A stretch of 13,766 nucleotides of DNA from Candidatus Aenigmatarchaeota archaeon (GCA_003663415.1 QMZY01000010.1:1-13766); one strand, 5' to 3'; positions 1-6,958 are shown, counted from the first letter of the stretch. Program-made: numbers and translations. Notes: generated from the sequence alone by a model not told the origin.

Positions 1-1
1 G

Positions 2-208
2 CGAGGAAAAATTTGGAAATCAAAAAATTCAGAATTTAGATATATATCTAAAGATTTGATAAGCCCCACCACGACTTTAATTTATGCTGATAAAGTCTTG
101 ATAACAATCTGGGAAAAACCAATGTTCAATATTCTTATAACAAGTAAGAAAGTAGCTGATTCTTTTAGATCATATTTTAATCACTTTTGGAAAATTGCTA
201 AAAAATAA
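2..208 (+). CDS. C-terminal part of a TrmB-like transcription regulator (5' truncated by window edge)
   Basis: Frame 2 is open from the first base of the window to a TAA at 206-208, giving 68 residues with no internal stop. The peptide contains 'TTTLIYADKVLITIWEKP' followed by 'FRSYFNHFWKIAKK'. This pattern (a beta strand with Tyr-x-Asp-Lys-Val, a short strand, then 'sFr.yF..lW..A') resembles the end of archaeal TrmB-family regulators, which join an N-terminal winged helix to a C-terminal effector-binding domain. The DNA-binding half lies outside the window, so neither its target nor its ligand can be inferred. No ATG opens this frame, as expected for a gene entering from the left. Family assignment is from pattern memory only; the reading frame itself is clear. 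Confidence 0.6.
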   Translation, partial: RGKIWKSKNSEFRYISKDLISPTTTLIYADKVLITIWEKPMFNILITSKKVADSFRSYFNHFWKIAKK

Positions 209-420
209 GAAAGCCGAAGCCCTTTATGTTACTTTTCACCCGAGCCAGCGACTTCTTCGTCGGGCTTTGCCCTCACCAGGCCTAATACGGCTTATGCGGG
301 AACCTCGTTATACTTCGGTTTCCATTGGGTCATCAATAACAGTACGACTCATTCCGTTGCGGGAATGGCTGTTTATTAAATAAAGCTGAAGCAGGACTTC
401 TGCGGGCTAAAGCCAGCAGA
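209..420. other. GC-rich multi-hairpin segment, unidentified (candidate structured RNA or mobile-element end)
   Basis: This segment begins right after the regulator stop codon and is visibly richer in G+C than its surroundings. It can form several short stems: CGAC/GTCG (249-252 with 259-262), AACC/GGTT (301-304 with 317-320), CATTCC/GGAATG (350-355 with 362-367) and GCAG/CTGC (391-394 with 400-403). A longer nested pairing is possible between 211-222 (AAGCCG then AAGCCC) and GGGCTT at 262-267 plus CGGCTT at 288-293. A 62-codon frame at 195-383 crosses it but resembles no protein I know, and the other two frames contain stops. It could be a non-coding RNA, or a decayed right end of an IS200/IS605-type element. 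I see no tRNA, RNase P or SRP RNA signature. The rest of the gap (421-533) is AT-rich and holds only the carS promoter. Confidence 0.3.
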
Positions 421-498
421 TATTCAGTGTTTTAAACTGTCGGGAACTGTAAATACAAACGCAGCAAAAAAAGATAAAAGTGATTCATGTGTTTGAAT

Positions 499-517
499 AA
501 AAGTTATTTAAACTTTT
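499..517 (+). promoter_or_regulatory. carS promoter: TATA box inside an inverted repeat
   Basis: A TATA-like TTATTTAAA at 504-512 is centred about 26 nt before the carS ATG at 534, the spacing expected of an archaeal leaderless transcript. It lies inside an inverted repeat with 7-bp arms AAAAGTT (499-505) and AACTTTT (511-517) around a 5-nt centre. The symmetry could be a repressor site or an accident of AT-rich sequence. Confidence 0.5.
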
Positions 518-533
518 CTCGGTAAATAATAAT

Positions 534-1085
534 ATGGTTTTTGATATCTATACTCTTGTGGAAAGCATATGGGTAATTCTTCCTGCATACGTTGCCAATG
601 GCCTTGTCTCGCTGGTGCGTTTTTTTACCAAAAAACCACATCCAATAGATTTTGGAAAAACTTGGAAGGGAAAACCTGTTTTTGGGAAAAACAAAACATG
701 GGAAGGTTTGATGTTTGGGTGTTTGATAGGAATGCTTATCGGCTGGATTGAAATGCTGTCCTTTCCCTTTTTACCTTTTCATATGTCTCCTGTTCCTTTG
801 AAAATAATTCCAATGTCAGCTTTGCTTGGGTTTCTTCTTGGTTTCGGTGCAATGGCAGGAGACGCAGTTGAAAGTTTTTTAAAAAGACGGTTAAATATCA
901 AACCCGGGAAACCGCTGCCTGTTCTGGATCAGCTGGATTTTTTAATAGGCGCTGTTGTTTTTTCCTCACTGGTTATGAGCTGGGAATGGGAATGGATAGT
1001 TCTTTTAATTATTCTAACGCCTGTCTTCCATTTTGTAGCTAATATAACAGGTTATTTATTAAAAATAAAAAAACATCCGTGGTGA
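534..1085 (+). CDS. carS: CDP-archaeol synthase
   Basis: Integral membrane enzyme that activates unsaturated archaetidic acid (2,3-di-O-geranylgeranylglyceryl phosphate) with CTP to give CDP-archaeol, the precursor of archaeal polar lipids. The 183 residues show the family hallmarks in order: 'PAYVANG' near residue 17, 'PIDFGKTWKGKPVFGKNKTWEG' around 37-58, 'GAMAGDAVESFLKRR' around 105-119 with the Gly-Asp pair typical of CDP-alcohol-forming cytidylyltransferases, and 'LDQLDF' at 131-136. Hydrophobic stretches near 10-30, 58-80, 92-110, 137-148 and 155-176 fit a polytopic protein. Length matches the archaeal family. The start follows a TATA box by about 26 nt with no clear ribosome binding site, suggesting a leaderless mRNA. 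The HAD gene follows one base after the stop, so the two are probably co-transcribed. Confidence 0.93.
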   Translation: MVFDIYTLVESIWVILPAYVANGLVSLVRFFTKKPHPIDFGKTWKGKPVFGKNKTWEGLMFGCLIGMLIGWIEMLSFPFLPFHMSPVPLKIIPMSALLGFLLGFGAMAGDAVESFLKRRLNIKPGKPLPVLDQLDFLIGAVVFSSLVMSWEWEWIVLLIILTPVFHFVANITGYLLKIKKHPW

Positions 1086-1086
1086 T

Positions 1087-1719
1087 ATGAAAGCTGTAAT
1101 GTTTGATTTATGGAACACGCTTGCATACAGAAAGGGTGTGTCTGCAAAAGACATACTAACTGCTTTGGGTCTGGAAGCAAAATACGAGTCCTTTAAAATT
1201 CTGGACAAAACAATAGGATTACAGAGTTTTAAAACAGCAAAAGAGGCTGCATTAAAACTATGCGAATACACAGGAAAGCCAGAGAGAACTGAAAGGGTTG
1301 AAAGGGTTTTGAAAAGCCTTGAAAAAGAAAGGGTTTGTTTTTATCCTGATGTTAAGCCAGTACTTAAAAAACTGAAAAAGAAATACAAGCTTGGAGTGAT
1401 ATCAAACACAACTGTTTTCAGTGTTAAAACCTTTCCTCTGGAAATGAAAAAGCTTTTTGATGTGATTGGTTTTTCTTATAAAGTAGGAATGATGAAGCCT
1501 GATCCTGAGATGTTTTTATATGCCTCGGAAAAACTAAAGGCAAGACCAGAGGAGTGTGTAATGGTTGGCGATTCAGTAAATGATGACATGCTTCCTGCCA
1601 GAAAACTTGGAATGAAAACCGTTCTTATAAAAAGAAACATAAGAATATATTTTGAGTCAAAGAAATACGAACCTGTCATTACCGACCTCAATCAGCTGGA
1701 ACAATACCTTTATTCTTAA
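1087..1719 (+). CDS. HAD-superfamily hydrolase
   Basis: A 210-residue protein with the four haloacid-dehalogenase motifs: I 'DLWNT' (nucleophile Asp7), II 'SNTT' (Ser106), III Lys137 in 'MMKPDP', and IV 'GDSVNDD' (161-167). A helical cap of roughly residues 17-80 sits between motifs I and II, as in subfamily I enzymes. The usual second Asp of motif I, the acid/base of most HAD phosphatases, is Trp9 here, a replacement I recall from other archaeal HAD proteins with 'D-[LF]-W-N-T', so catalysis may differ from a classical phosphatase. The substrate cannot be read from sequence; small phosphorylated metabolites are usual. It starts one base after the carS stop, where GGTGA at that junction is also part of the carS end. 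Its last 32 bases overlap the convergent tmk gene. Confidence 0.85.
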   Translation: MKAVMFDLWNTLAYRKGVSAKDILTALGLEAKYESFKILDKTIGLQSFKTAKEAALKLCEYTGKPERTERVERVLKSLEKERVCFYPDVKPVLKKLKKKYKLGVISNTTVFSVKTFPLEMKKLFDVIGFSYKVGMMKPDPEMFLYASEKLKARPEECVMVGDSVNDDMLPARKLGMKTVLIKRNIRIYFESKKYEPVITDLNQLEQYLYS

Positions 1720-2314
1720 GCGTTTTTATTATTTCATCAAAAACCTCTTCTATGCTTTTTTCCCCGTCTATTACGAACCAGTTTCCAAAAACGTTTTCTT
1801 TCGCTAATCTCTCATAAGCCTCTGTAACGCTTTTCAAAAAAACCCTGCTTCCTTCATGAACGTCAACTTCCTTTTCTTTTGATTTTCTTTCAATAGATGT
1901 TTCAGGTGATATTCTCAGATAAAAAACAATGTCTGGTTTTTTTATTTCAAAAATTTCAGCAAATTTCAAGGCGTTCTCCAAAGATATGGATTTCATAACA
2001 CCTACCTGATAAGTGAGTGTGGTTGTAAAATACCTGTCGCAGACCAGCATCTCGCCTTTTTCAAGAGAAGCCTTTATGCTGTCAATATCCTTAATCATAT
2101 CAGACGCGTAGAGAACAAAAAGAAACTTTGGCGAAAAATCATACCCGCCTTTCAAATACTCGTCAATAAGCCTTCCTACTGGTTTCTCATATTCAGGGTA
2201 TGTTAATCTTCTTGCTGGTATTCCTTTTTGCTTTAAATACTCAACAAGCTTTTTTGACTGAACCTCTCCGCCCGCTCCGTCAATGCCCTCCAAAACAACG
2301 AGTTTTCCCGACAT
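1688..2314 (-). CDS. tmk: Thymidylate kinase (dTMP kinase), Walker A atypical
   Basis: Predicted to phosphorylate dTMP to dTDP for dTTP synthesis. The 208 residues follow the family layout: N-terminal strand and P-loop region 'VLEGIDGAG', 'YPEYEKPVGRLIDEYLKG' (dTMP-binding region), 'CDRYFTTTLTYQ' with Asp93-Arg94, and the 'PDIVFYLRISPE' strand. The P-loop is unusual: where the family normally has Gly-Lys-Ser/Thr-Thr, this protein reads Gly-Gly-Glu-Val (residues 15-18), so the phosphate-binding Lys and the Mg-binding Ser/Thr are absent. Everything else looks intact and under selection. It may be a specialised lineage variant or an altered kinase. The start ATG overlaps the adk stop by one base (TAATG), indicating translational coupling. 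The 3' end overlaps the convergent HAD gene. Confidence 0.85.
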   Translation of the reverse strand: MSGKLVVLEGIDGAGGEVQSKKLVEYLKQKGIPARRLTYPEYEKPVGRLIDEYLKGGYDFSPKFLFVLYASDMIKDIDSIKASLEKGEMLVCDRYFTTTLTYQVGVMKSISLENALKFAEIFEIKKPDIVFYLRISPETSIERKSKEKEVDVHEGSRVFLKSVTEAYERLAKENVFGNWFVIDGEKSIEEVFDEIIKTLKNKGIVPAD

Positions 2315-2979
2315 TATTCGTATTCTTTCATGATTTTTAATATCACAGGGACCATTTTATCAGGTCCTCCTGTAACAGTTATCTCTCTGATTAGACCTTT
2401 GTTCTTATAATAATCTATAAGCGGCGCGGTTTGTTCGTAATAAACATTTAATCTCTCTCTGACCACTTCCTCTTTATCATCGTCTCTTTGATACAGCTCG
2501 CCGCCGCAATCGTCACATATGCCTTCCTTTTTTGGAGCAATCGGTGGCAAATGGATTTCACCCTTGCGGATATCCGCAATGTTATAAATCTTTCCACAGT
2601 TCCTGCATATTCTTCTTGCAGAGATTTTTTTCACAAGCAAATCCTCGTCAAGAACTATGTTTATTACTGCGTCTATTTTTGTTATTTTATCAAGCTCCTC
2701 TGCCTGTTTGATTGTTCTTGGAAAGCCGTCAAGAATAAAGCCTTTTTTGCAGTCGTCTTCCTCTATCCTTTGTTTCAAAACCTCAATGACTATTTCATCT
2801 GGAACCAGCTGACCTGATTCCAAGTAAGATTTAACCTTTTTCCCAAGCTCTGTTTCTTTCTTTATTTCCTCCCTGAAAATATCTCCTGTAGATATGTGTG
2901 CTATACCAAGAATGGGAGCAACTCTGGAAGCATATGTTCCCTTTCCTACGCCCGGTGGTCCCAAAAAAACAAACCTCAT
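2314..2979 (-). CDS. adk: Adenylate kinase, long form with zinc-type LID
   Basis: Catalyses ATP + AMP to 2 ADP in the cytoplasm. The 221 residues contain the P-loop 'GPPGVGKGT' (7-15), 'STGDIFREEI', the NMP-binding 'LDGFPRT' (83-89), 'ARRICRNCGKIYN' and a complete LID domain with two Cys pairs (Cys125/Cys128 and Cys155/Cys158) spaced as in zinc-binding adenylate kinases, then 'YQRDDDKEEVVRERL'. This is the long bacterial-type enzyme, not the shorter AdkA familiar from Methanococcus and Sulfolobus, so ancestral acquisition by transfer is possible. A strong ribosome binding site (GGGGTGAT) precedes the ATG and a TATA box lies upstream, so adk and the one-base-overlapping tmk probably form a two-gene unit. 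A second nucleotide kinase of AK6 type is encoded at 5890-6360. Confidence 0.95.
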   Translation of the reverse strand: MRFVFLGPPGVGKGTYASRVAPILGIAHISTGDIFREEIKKETELGKKVKSYLESGQLVPDEIVIEVLKQRIEEDDCKKGFILDGFPRTIKQAEELDKITKIDAVINIVLDEDLLVKKISARRICRNCGKIYNIADIRKGEIHLPPIAPKKEGICDDCGGELYQRDDDKEEVVRERLNVYYEQTAPLIDYYKNKGLIREITVTGGPDKMVPVILKIMKEYE

Positions 2980-2983
2980 AACA

Positions 2984-3035
2984 TCACCCCTTAAAATGTT
3001 TTGGTTTTTTATTATAACAAATGATATAAAAAGTT
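2984..3035 (-). promoter_or_regulatory. adk-tmk promoter and ribosome binding site
   Basis: Read on the minus strand, the rfcS-adk gap has TTTTTATATC near 3022-3031, a TATA-like element, and GGGGTGAT at about 2984-2991 just before the ATG at 2979. A start near 3000 would give a roughly 20-nt leader carrying this Shine-Dalgarno match. It contrasts with the leaderless-looking starts elsewhere in the window. Confidence 0.5.
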
Positions 3036-3040
3036 TGCTG

Positions 3041-3985
3041 TTATTTTTCGCTGTATTTCAAAAATTGTGCAAGCAAAGCTTCCAACTGTATATCCTCTGA
3101 ACCGCCTTGGTTCAGCCTGAATTCATACTCTCCTATTTTTTCTATCATTTCAAGTTTTGTTTTGTCCGGCACGCCAAGCTCAAAAACCTGTCTGTGTATT
3201 TCCTTTATTATATCCTCGCCAGAAAGGCCCTGGTCTATAAGCAGACTGTAAAGTTTTTTCCTTGCAGAAGCGAAATCGCCTTTCATAACAGAACTTAACA
3301 TTTCTTTAACATCTTCTGGTTTTGCCTGAGAAACAACATCATAGACCGTTTCCCTTGTTATTTTTCCAAATGCTGCAGATGTTTGCAGAATGTTTGTGGC
3401 TTTTCTGAGGTCGCCTGAAGAAATATCATATATTGCTTTGTAAGCGTCTGGTGTGATATCAAGGTCTTCGGATTCAGCTATGTTCTTTAAATAAGAGGTC
3501 ACATCTTCTTCTGAAAGTTTCTTAAATCTAAAAACAGCGCATCTTGACTGTATTGGTTCAATGATTCTGGAAGAGTAGTTTGCGCTAAGAATAAACCTGC
3601 AAACATCAGAGAACTTTTCCATTGTTCTTCTCAGAGCTTGCTGGGCTTCTGGTGTCAGGGCGTCAGATTCATCTAAAAAAATTATTTTAAAGTCAGCTCC
3701 TATGGGCTTGGTTCTGGCAAAATCCTTTATCCTGCCTCTTACCACGTTTATTCCTCTGTCATCGCTTGCATTTGTTTCGCTGAAGTTTTCCTTCCAATAT
3801 TTTCCAAACAAATCCTGAGCGAGGGCCAAGGCAGTGGTTGTTTTGCCAACACCAGCAGGACCTGCAAAAAGCATGTTAGGAATTGATTTTTCTTTTACCC
3901 AGCTTTTTAATCTCTCAACAACATGCTTCTGGTTTATAACCTCATTCAGTGTTTTTGGCCTGTATTTTTCTGTCCATATTTCCAT
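3041..3985 (-). CDS. rfcS: Replication factor C small subunit (clamp loader)
   Basis: AAA+ ATPase subunit that, with the large subunit, opens and loads the PCNA ring at primer-template junctions. The 314 residues open with 'WTEKYRPKTLNEVINQ' (RFC box II), then Walker A 'GPAGVGKT' (42-49), 'NASDDRGINVVR', Walker B 'IIFLDESDAL' (Asp105-Glu106), sensor region 'RFILSANYSSRIIEPIQSRC' with the Ser-Arg-Cys motif at 147-149, and a C-terminal helical collar from about residue 230. Length fits the family (about 315-330). The start is preceded by GAAGTGAT three bases upstream, a fair Shine-Dalgarno match. The clamp it would load is encoded at 8303-9052. The large subunit is not in the window. Confidence 0.96.
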   Translation of the reverse strand: MEIWTEKYRPKTLNEVINQKHVVERLKSWVKEKSIPNMLFAGPAGVGKTTTALALAQDLFGKYWKENFSETNASDDRGINVVRGRIKDFARTKPIGADFKIIFLDESDALTPEAQQALRRTMEKFSDVCRFILSANYSSRIIEPIQSRCAVFRFKKLSEEDVTSYLKNIAESEDLDITPDAYKAIYDISSGDLRKATNILQTSAAFGKITRETVYDVVSQAKPEDVKEMLSSVMKGDFASARKKLYSLLIDQGLSGEDIIKEIHRQVFELGVPDKTKLEMIEKIGEYEFRLNQGGSEDIQLEALLAQFLKYSEK

Positions 3986-4040
3986 GCTATCACTTCATAT
4001 TTTGTTATTTTATTTATTAATCTTCAAACAATAGAATTAT
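3986..4040. promoter_or_regulatory. Divergent promoter region between rfcS and the transglutaminase-like gene
   Basis: The 55-bp gap serves both directions. On the plus strand TTTATTAA at 4013-4020 is centred about 25 nt before the ATG at 4041, fitting a leaderless transcript. On the minus strand AT-rich sequence at about 4006-4019 can act as TATA, with GAAGTGAT (3989-3996) as the rfcS ribosome binding site. Confidence 0.45.
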
Positions 4041-5867
4041 ATGAATAAACTGGTTTTATTTTTTATAATATTTTTTTTCATACCGTTTGTTTCAGCGCAG
4101 AATCAAATAAAAAGCTCAGAAAACGTTGAGTATTTGCATGCGGATTTGATAAAAACGGGCAGTGTTTTTCTGCAAAGCACAGGCTTTTCTGTTCCTTCTG
4201 ACCTGCATCTTAACATTTTAATCCCCCAAACCACAAACTCGCAGGAAACAGATATAATAAGTGTTGAAGGTCCTGATGAATACAACATAACTAAAGATAA
4301 ATTTGGAAACCAGATAATGACTCTTGTCTGGAAGAGGCCGCCTGTAAACAGGGACATTCCGTACAGGGTTGTTTTTGATGTAAAGGTTTACAATAAAACT
4401 GAAACGCGGGCAGGGAATTTTTCTGTAACCGGCTTAACAAGACCGTCAATGGAAATAACAAAAAAAGCATTTGAGATTACGGAGGGTTTGGAAGGAATTT
4501 ATAAAATTTTTAAGGTTACAGAATGGGTTAATCGCTGGGTGGAATATGATAAAGGCTGTATGAACTTCACAAAGTCTGCTGTATGGACATATCATACAAG
4601 AAAAGGAACATGTGACGAGTTCTCAAACCTTCTAATCTCAATGCTCAGAGCATTAGGATATAATGCATGGTATGTTGCCGGGTATGCTTTTTCCAAGGAC
4701 TGGGGACCGCACGGCTGGGTAGAAGTGGAATACAATGGAAGGGTTGTTTCTTTGGACCCGACTTGGTTAGAATCTCCTGTAGATGCTACACACATAAAAT
4801 TTGTGAACCTTCCTGATTCCAATCAAACAGAAACAGCAGGGGTCTTGGGCAATGTAAAGATTTTATGGAACAAAACAGAACCTGAAATAAAAATTGTTAA
4901 AGAAACCGAGAAACCAAAAATAAAAGCCTACAGCATTGGAATTCCAACAAAAATAAAAAGTGGTTCCTATGGTTTATTGAAAATACATGCTTTTTCTGAC
5001 AAGTGCGTTCTCAGTGAAGCAAGGACAGAGAGCTGCAAAAACAGCGAAGGGGCTGATTTCATTGAGCTTTCAGAAAAAAACAAAACAATGGGTTTCTGCT
5101 ATCAAGATGACTACTATTTCTTTTTAAAGGCTCCTGAAATAAAAAAAGGCTTTCTCTATACATGCCCTGTTACTGTGTATGTGTCAGGGAAAAAAGACAT
5201 TATTAATTTTACTGTTGTGTCTGATCATGAAAAAGAAACAAAGCTTTATTTCAACACCCAGTCAGTCCTTACACCGGGTCAGAGATTTATAATAACAACA
5301 AGCTTGTTGAATTCTGGGAAAAGAAAAGAAAACGTATCGGTTTACGTGTTTTTTAACGGAATTGTGCAAAGCAAAACAATTGATCTAAAAACCGGTGAAA
5401 CACAGATAAAATGGTCATTGAATGCGCCAGAAAAAACAGGCAAGGAAACACTTTATATATATTCTTCACTCGGAGACCTCGCTTCCAAAGATATGACAAT
5501 AATAGAAAACAAAAAGCTTGGGATTTCAAATATAACCGTGATAAGGGGAGGGGATGAGATTCATGTATTTGTTAATGTTGTGAAGCTTTCCAATGTAACA
5601 GGTTCTGTTGTTTTTAGAGTTAACGGTGAAGAGCAGAGGGAAAAAATCTCTTTTGGTAATCAAACGCAAACATTTGAGTTTGTGTTTGAGCCAGAATCCT
5701 CAGGCACCCAGCAAATAAGTATATTTTTGGTTTCTAAAGAAAAATATCAGGACGGCTGGGAAGGAAGCATAATGTTTGAAAAAAGCAAAAGCGCAACAGA
5801 AAGCGTTTGGGAATACATAAAAAAAATAATAAACTACTTCTTAAGCATTTTTAACATTAAGATTTAA
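4041..5867 (+). CDS. Exported transglutaminase-like protein with C-terminal beta-rich region
   Basis: A 608-residue protein beginning with a signal peptide (basic start, hydrophobic residues 4-17, likely cleavage after 'VSAQ' near residue 20). After an N-terminal beta-rich region, residues about 155-245 form a transglutaminase/cysteine-protease core: Cys191 in 'KGTCDEFSNLL', His224 in 'WGPHGWVEVE' and Asp239 in 'SLDPTW' make the catalytic triad. Residues about 290-580 look like two or more Ig-like or CARDB-like beta domains, such as 'LTPGQRFIITTSLLNSGK'. Many Asn-x-Ser/Thr sites fit surface glycosylation. The last ~20 residues ('YIKKIINYFLSIFNIKI') are amphipathic or hydrophobic and could touch the membrane. 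It probably acts outside the cell on proteins or cell-envelope material; activity could be protease, amidase or crosslinking. No close homologue is recognised. It is first in a run of five same-strand genes. Confidence 0.8.
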   Translation: MNKLVLFFIIFFFIPFVSAQNQIKSSENVEYLHADLIKTGSVFLQSTGFSVPSDLHLNILIPQTTNSQETDIISVEGPDEYNITKDKFGNQIMTLVWKRPPVNRDIPYRVVFDVKVYNKTETRAGNFSVTGLTRPSMEITKKAFEITEGLEGIYKIFKVTEWVNRWVEYDKGCMNFTKSAVWTYHTRKGTCDEFSNLLISMLRALGYNAWYVAGYAFSKDWGPHGWVEVEYNGRVVSLDPTWLESPVDATHIKFVNLPDSNQTETAGVLGNVKILWNKTEPEIKIVKETEKPKIKAYSIGIPTKIKSGSYGLLKIHAFSDKCVLSEARTESCKNSEGADFIELSEKNKTMGFCYQDDYYFFLKAPEIKKGFLYTCPVTVYVSGKKDIINFTVVSDHEKETKLYFNTQSVLTPGQRFIITTSLLNSGKRKENVSVYVFFNGIVQSKTIDLKTGETQIKWSLNAPEKTGKETLYIYSSLGDLASKDMTIIENKKLGISNITVIRGGDEIHVFVNVVKLSNVTGSVVFRVNGEEQREKISFGNQTQTFEFVFEPESSGTQQISIFLVSKEKYQDGWEGSIMFEKSKSATESVWEYIKKIINYFLSIFNIKI

Positions 5868-5869
5868 AC
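5862..5869 (+). promoter_or_regulatory. TATA box for the AK6/Fap7 kinase gene
   Basis: ATTTAAAC overlaps the stop codon of the preceding gene and is centred about 24-25 nt before the ATG at 5890. No ribosome binding site is visible in the 22-bp gap, so an internal leaderless promoter is plausible. Confidence 0.4.
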
Positions 5870-5889
5870 CAATGAATTAATAGGTTTTT

Positions 5890-6360
5890 ATGAAAATAGC
5901 TGTTACAGGAACGCCGGCAACAGGAAAGACGTCTGTAGCAAAAATTCTTGCAGAAAAACTGGGTTTCAGGTATTTGGATCTAAACAGAGTTGCAGAGGAA
6001 AAGGGGTTGTTTTCAGGGTATGACAGAAAAAGAAAATGCAAAGTTGTGGATATAGAAAAAATGAGGGAAGAAATAAAAAAAATTCAGGAAGACCTTGTAA
6101 TGGATTCTCACTATTCGCATGAAATGCCTTTTGACGTGGTTGTGGTTCTCAGAACAAACCCGGAAGAATTGAGAAAAAGGATGAAGGGAAAGGGTTGGTG
6201 GAAAGAAAAGACAGAAGAGAATATAGAGGCTGAGATAATGGAAATATGCAAATCAGAAGCCTTGGAAAGGCTTGGAAACAAAAAAATGATAGAAATAGAC
6301 ACTACAGGGAAAAAACCAGAAGATGCGGTGAAAGAGATTATGGAAAAACTGAGGGAATAA
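5890..6360 (+). CDS. AK6/Fap7-type nucleoside monophosphate kinase
   Basis: A 156-residue P-loop kinase of the AK6 (Fap7/hCINAP, COG1936) family. It has P-loop 'GTPATGKTS' (7-15), 'YLDLNRVAEEKGL', the family signature 'GYDRKRKCKVVD' in the NMP-binding region, 'VMDSHYSHEMPFDVVVVLR', and a short LID 'RKRMKGKGWWKEKTEENI'. Eukaryotic and archaeal relatives bind ribosomal protein uS11 and act in small-subunit maturation, besides having adenylate kinase activity. That role is inferred from the family. It is distinct from the long Adk at 2314-2979. The trmY gene follows after two bases, so a joint transcript linking ribosome maturation and tRNA modification is likely. Confidence 0.92.
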   Translation: MKIAVTGTPATGKTSVAKILAEKLGFRYLDLNRVAEEKGLFSGYDRKRKCKVVDIEKMREEIKKIQEDLVMDSHYSHEMPFDVVVVLRTNPEELRKRMKGKGWWKEKTEENIEAEIMEICKSEALERLGNKKMIEIDTTGKKPEDAVKEIMEKLRE

Positions 6361-6362
6361 AT

Positions 6363-6932
6363 ATGCGTGAATTTGTTTTAATTTCTCATGGTATAACAGA
6401 ACCATTTGCTTTGAATTCCTTGCCAAACGCGGGAAGAATGGATATTGTTTCCAACGCTGTGCGCTCTGCTTTCTGGCTGTCATTCCAAATAAGAAAAGAC
6501 GTTGTTTTTCATCTGTTTCTTTACGGAAAACCAAACCCTTGGATTTATATAAGGTTTGAAGGGAAAAAACTCAAGAAAGCTTCGCCTGACGAGAGAAATC
6601 TCGCGATTCTTATAAGAAAGGCAATAGAAAGGATAAATGACAGGGAAACAGAATCCACTCCCGGCGTTTTTGTTTCCAGAAAAGGGTTAAAAGATTTTTT
6701 TGAAAAACACAAAGAAAAAAATATATATGTTTTGGACGAGAACGGAAAAAACATCAGCAACATCGAGATGAAAAAAGACCCTGTTTTTGTTTTAGGAGAC
6801 AATCTGGGAATACCTTCGGAATATCAAGAGCTGCTGTTAAATTTTCCAAAAATTTCTCTAAGTCCTGTTTCTTATTTGGCGTCAGAATGCATAACCATTG
6901 TAAATTACCTTCTTGACCAGAAGAAGATTTAA
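6363..6932 (+). CDS. trmY: tRNA (pseudouridine(54)-N1)-methyltransferase TrmY
   Basis: SPOUT-fold enzyme that methylates N1 of pseudouridine 54 in the T-loop of archaeal tRNAs, giving m1-pseudouridine, the archaeal counterpart of ribothymidine 54. The 189 residues match the family throughout: N-terminal 'MREFVLISHG', 'GRMDIVSNAVRSAFWLS', 'IRKDVVFHLFLYGKPNPW', 'KASPDERNLAILIRKA', 'STPGVFV', and the C-terminal knot region with 'PVFVLGDNLGI' (140-150) and 'KISLSPVSYLASECITIVN' (163-181) forming the SAM site. I chose the ATG at 6363, two bases after the preceding stop, because the family start 'MREF' is there. The frame is open upstream to 6246, but that stretch lies inside the kinase gene and is not family-like. 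Confidence 0.94.
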   Translation: MREFVLISHGITEPFALNSLPNAGRMDIVSNAVRSAFWLSFQIRKDVVFHLFLYGKPNPWIYIRFEGKKLKKASPDERNLAILIRKAIERINDRETESTPGVFVSRKGLKDFFEKHKEKNIYVLDENGKNISNIEMKKDPVFVLGDNLGIPSEYQELLLNFPKISLSPVSYLASECITIVNYLLDQKKI

Positions 6933-6940
6933 ATTTAAAT
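6927..6940 (+). promoter_or_regulatory. htpX promoter: palindromic TATA region
   Basis: ATTTAAATTTAAAT is a perfect 14-bp palindrome overlapping the trmY stop. Its centre is about 25 nt before the htpX ATG at 6959, fitting a TATA box for a leaderless transcript. Being A/T only, the palindrome may have no meaning of its own. Confidence 0.45.
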
Positions 6941-6958
6941 GATTAATAAATTTTTAAT

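Noticed and set aside
195..383. 62-codon open frame beginning inside the regulator gene
   Set aside because: It overlaps the regulator tail in another frame, crosses the hairpin-rich segment, and shows no recognisable protein pattern; the residues mirror the GC-rich structured DNA.
209..533. tRNA or other standard RNA gene in the first gap
   Set aside because: No T-loop or cloverleaf pattern and no conserved RNase P or SRP RNA segment could be found by eye.
6246..6362. Upstream extension of trmY giving 228 residues
   Set aside because: The extra 39 residues lie inside the AK6/Fap7 gene in another frame and are not family-like; the family start 'MREF' is at 6363.
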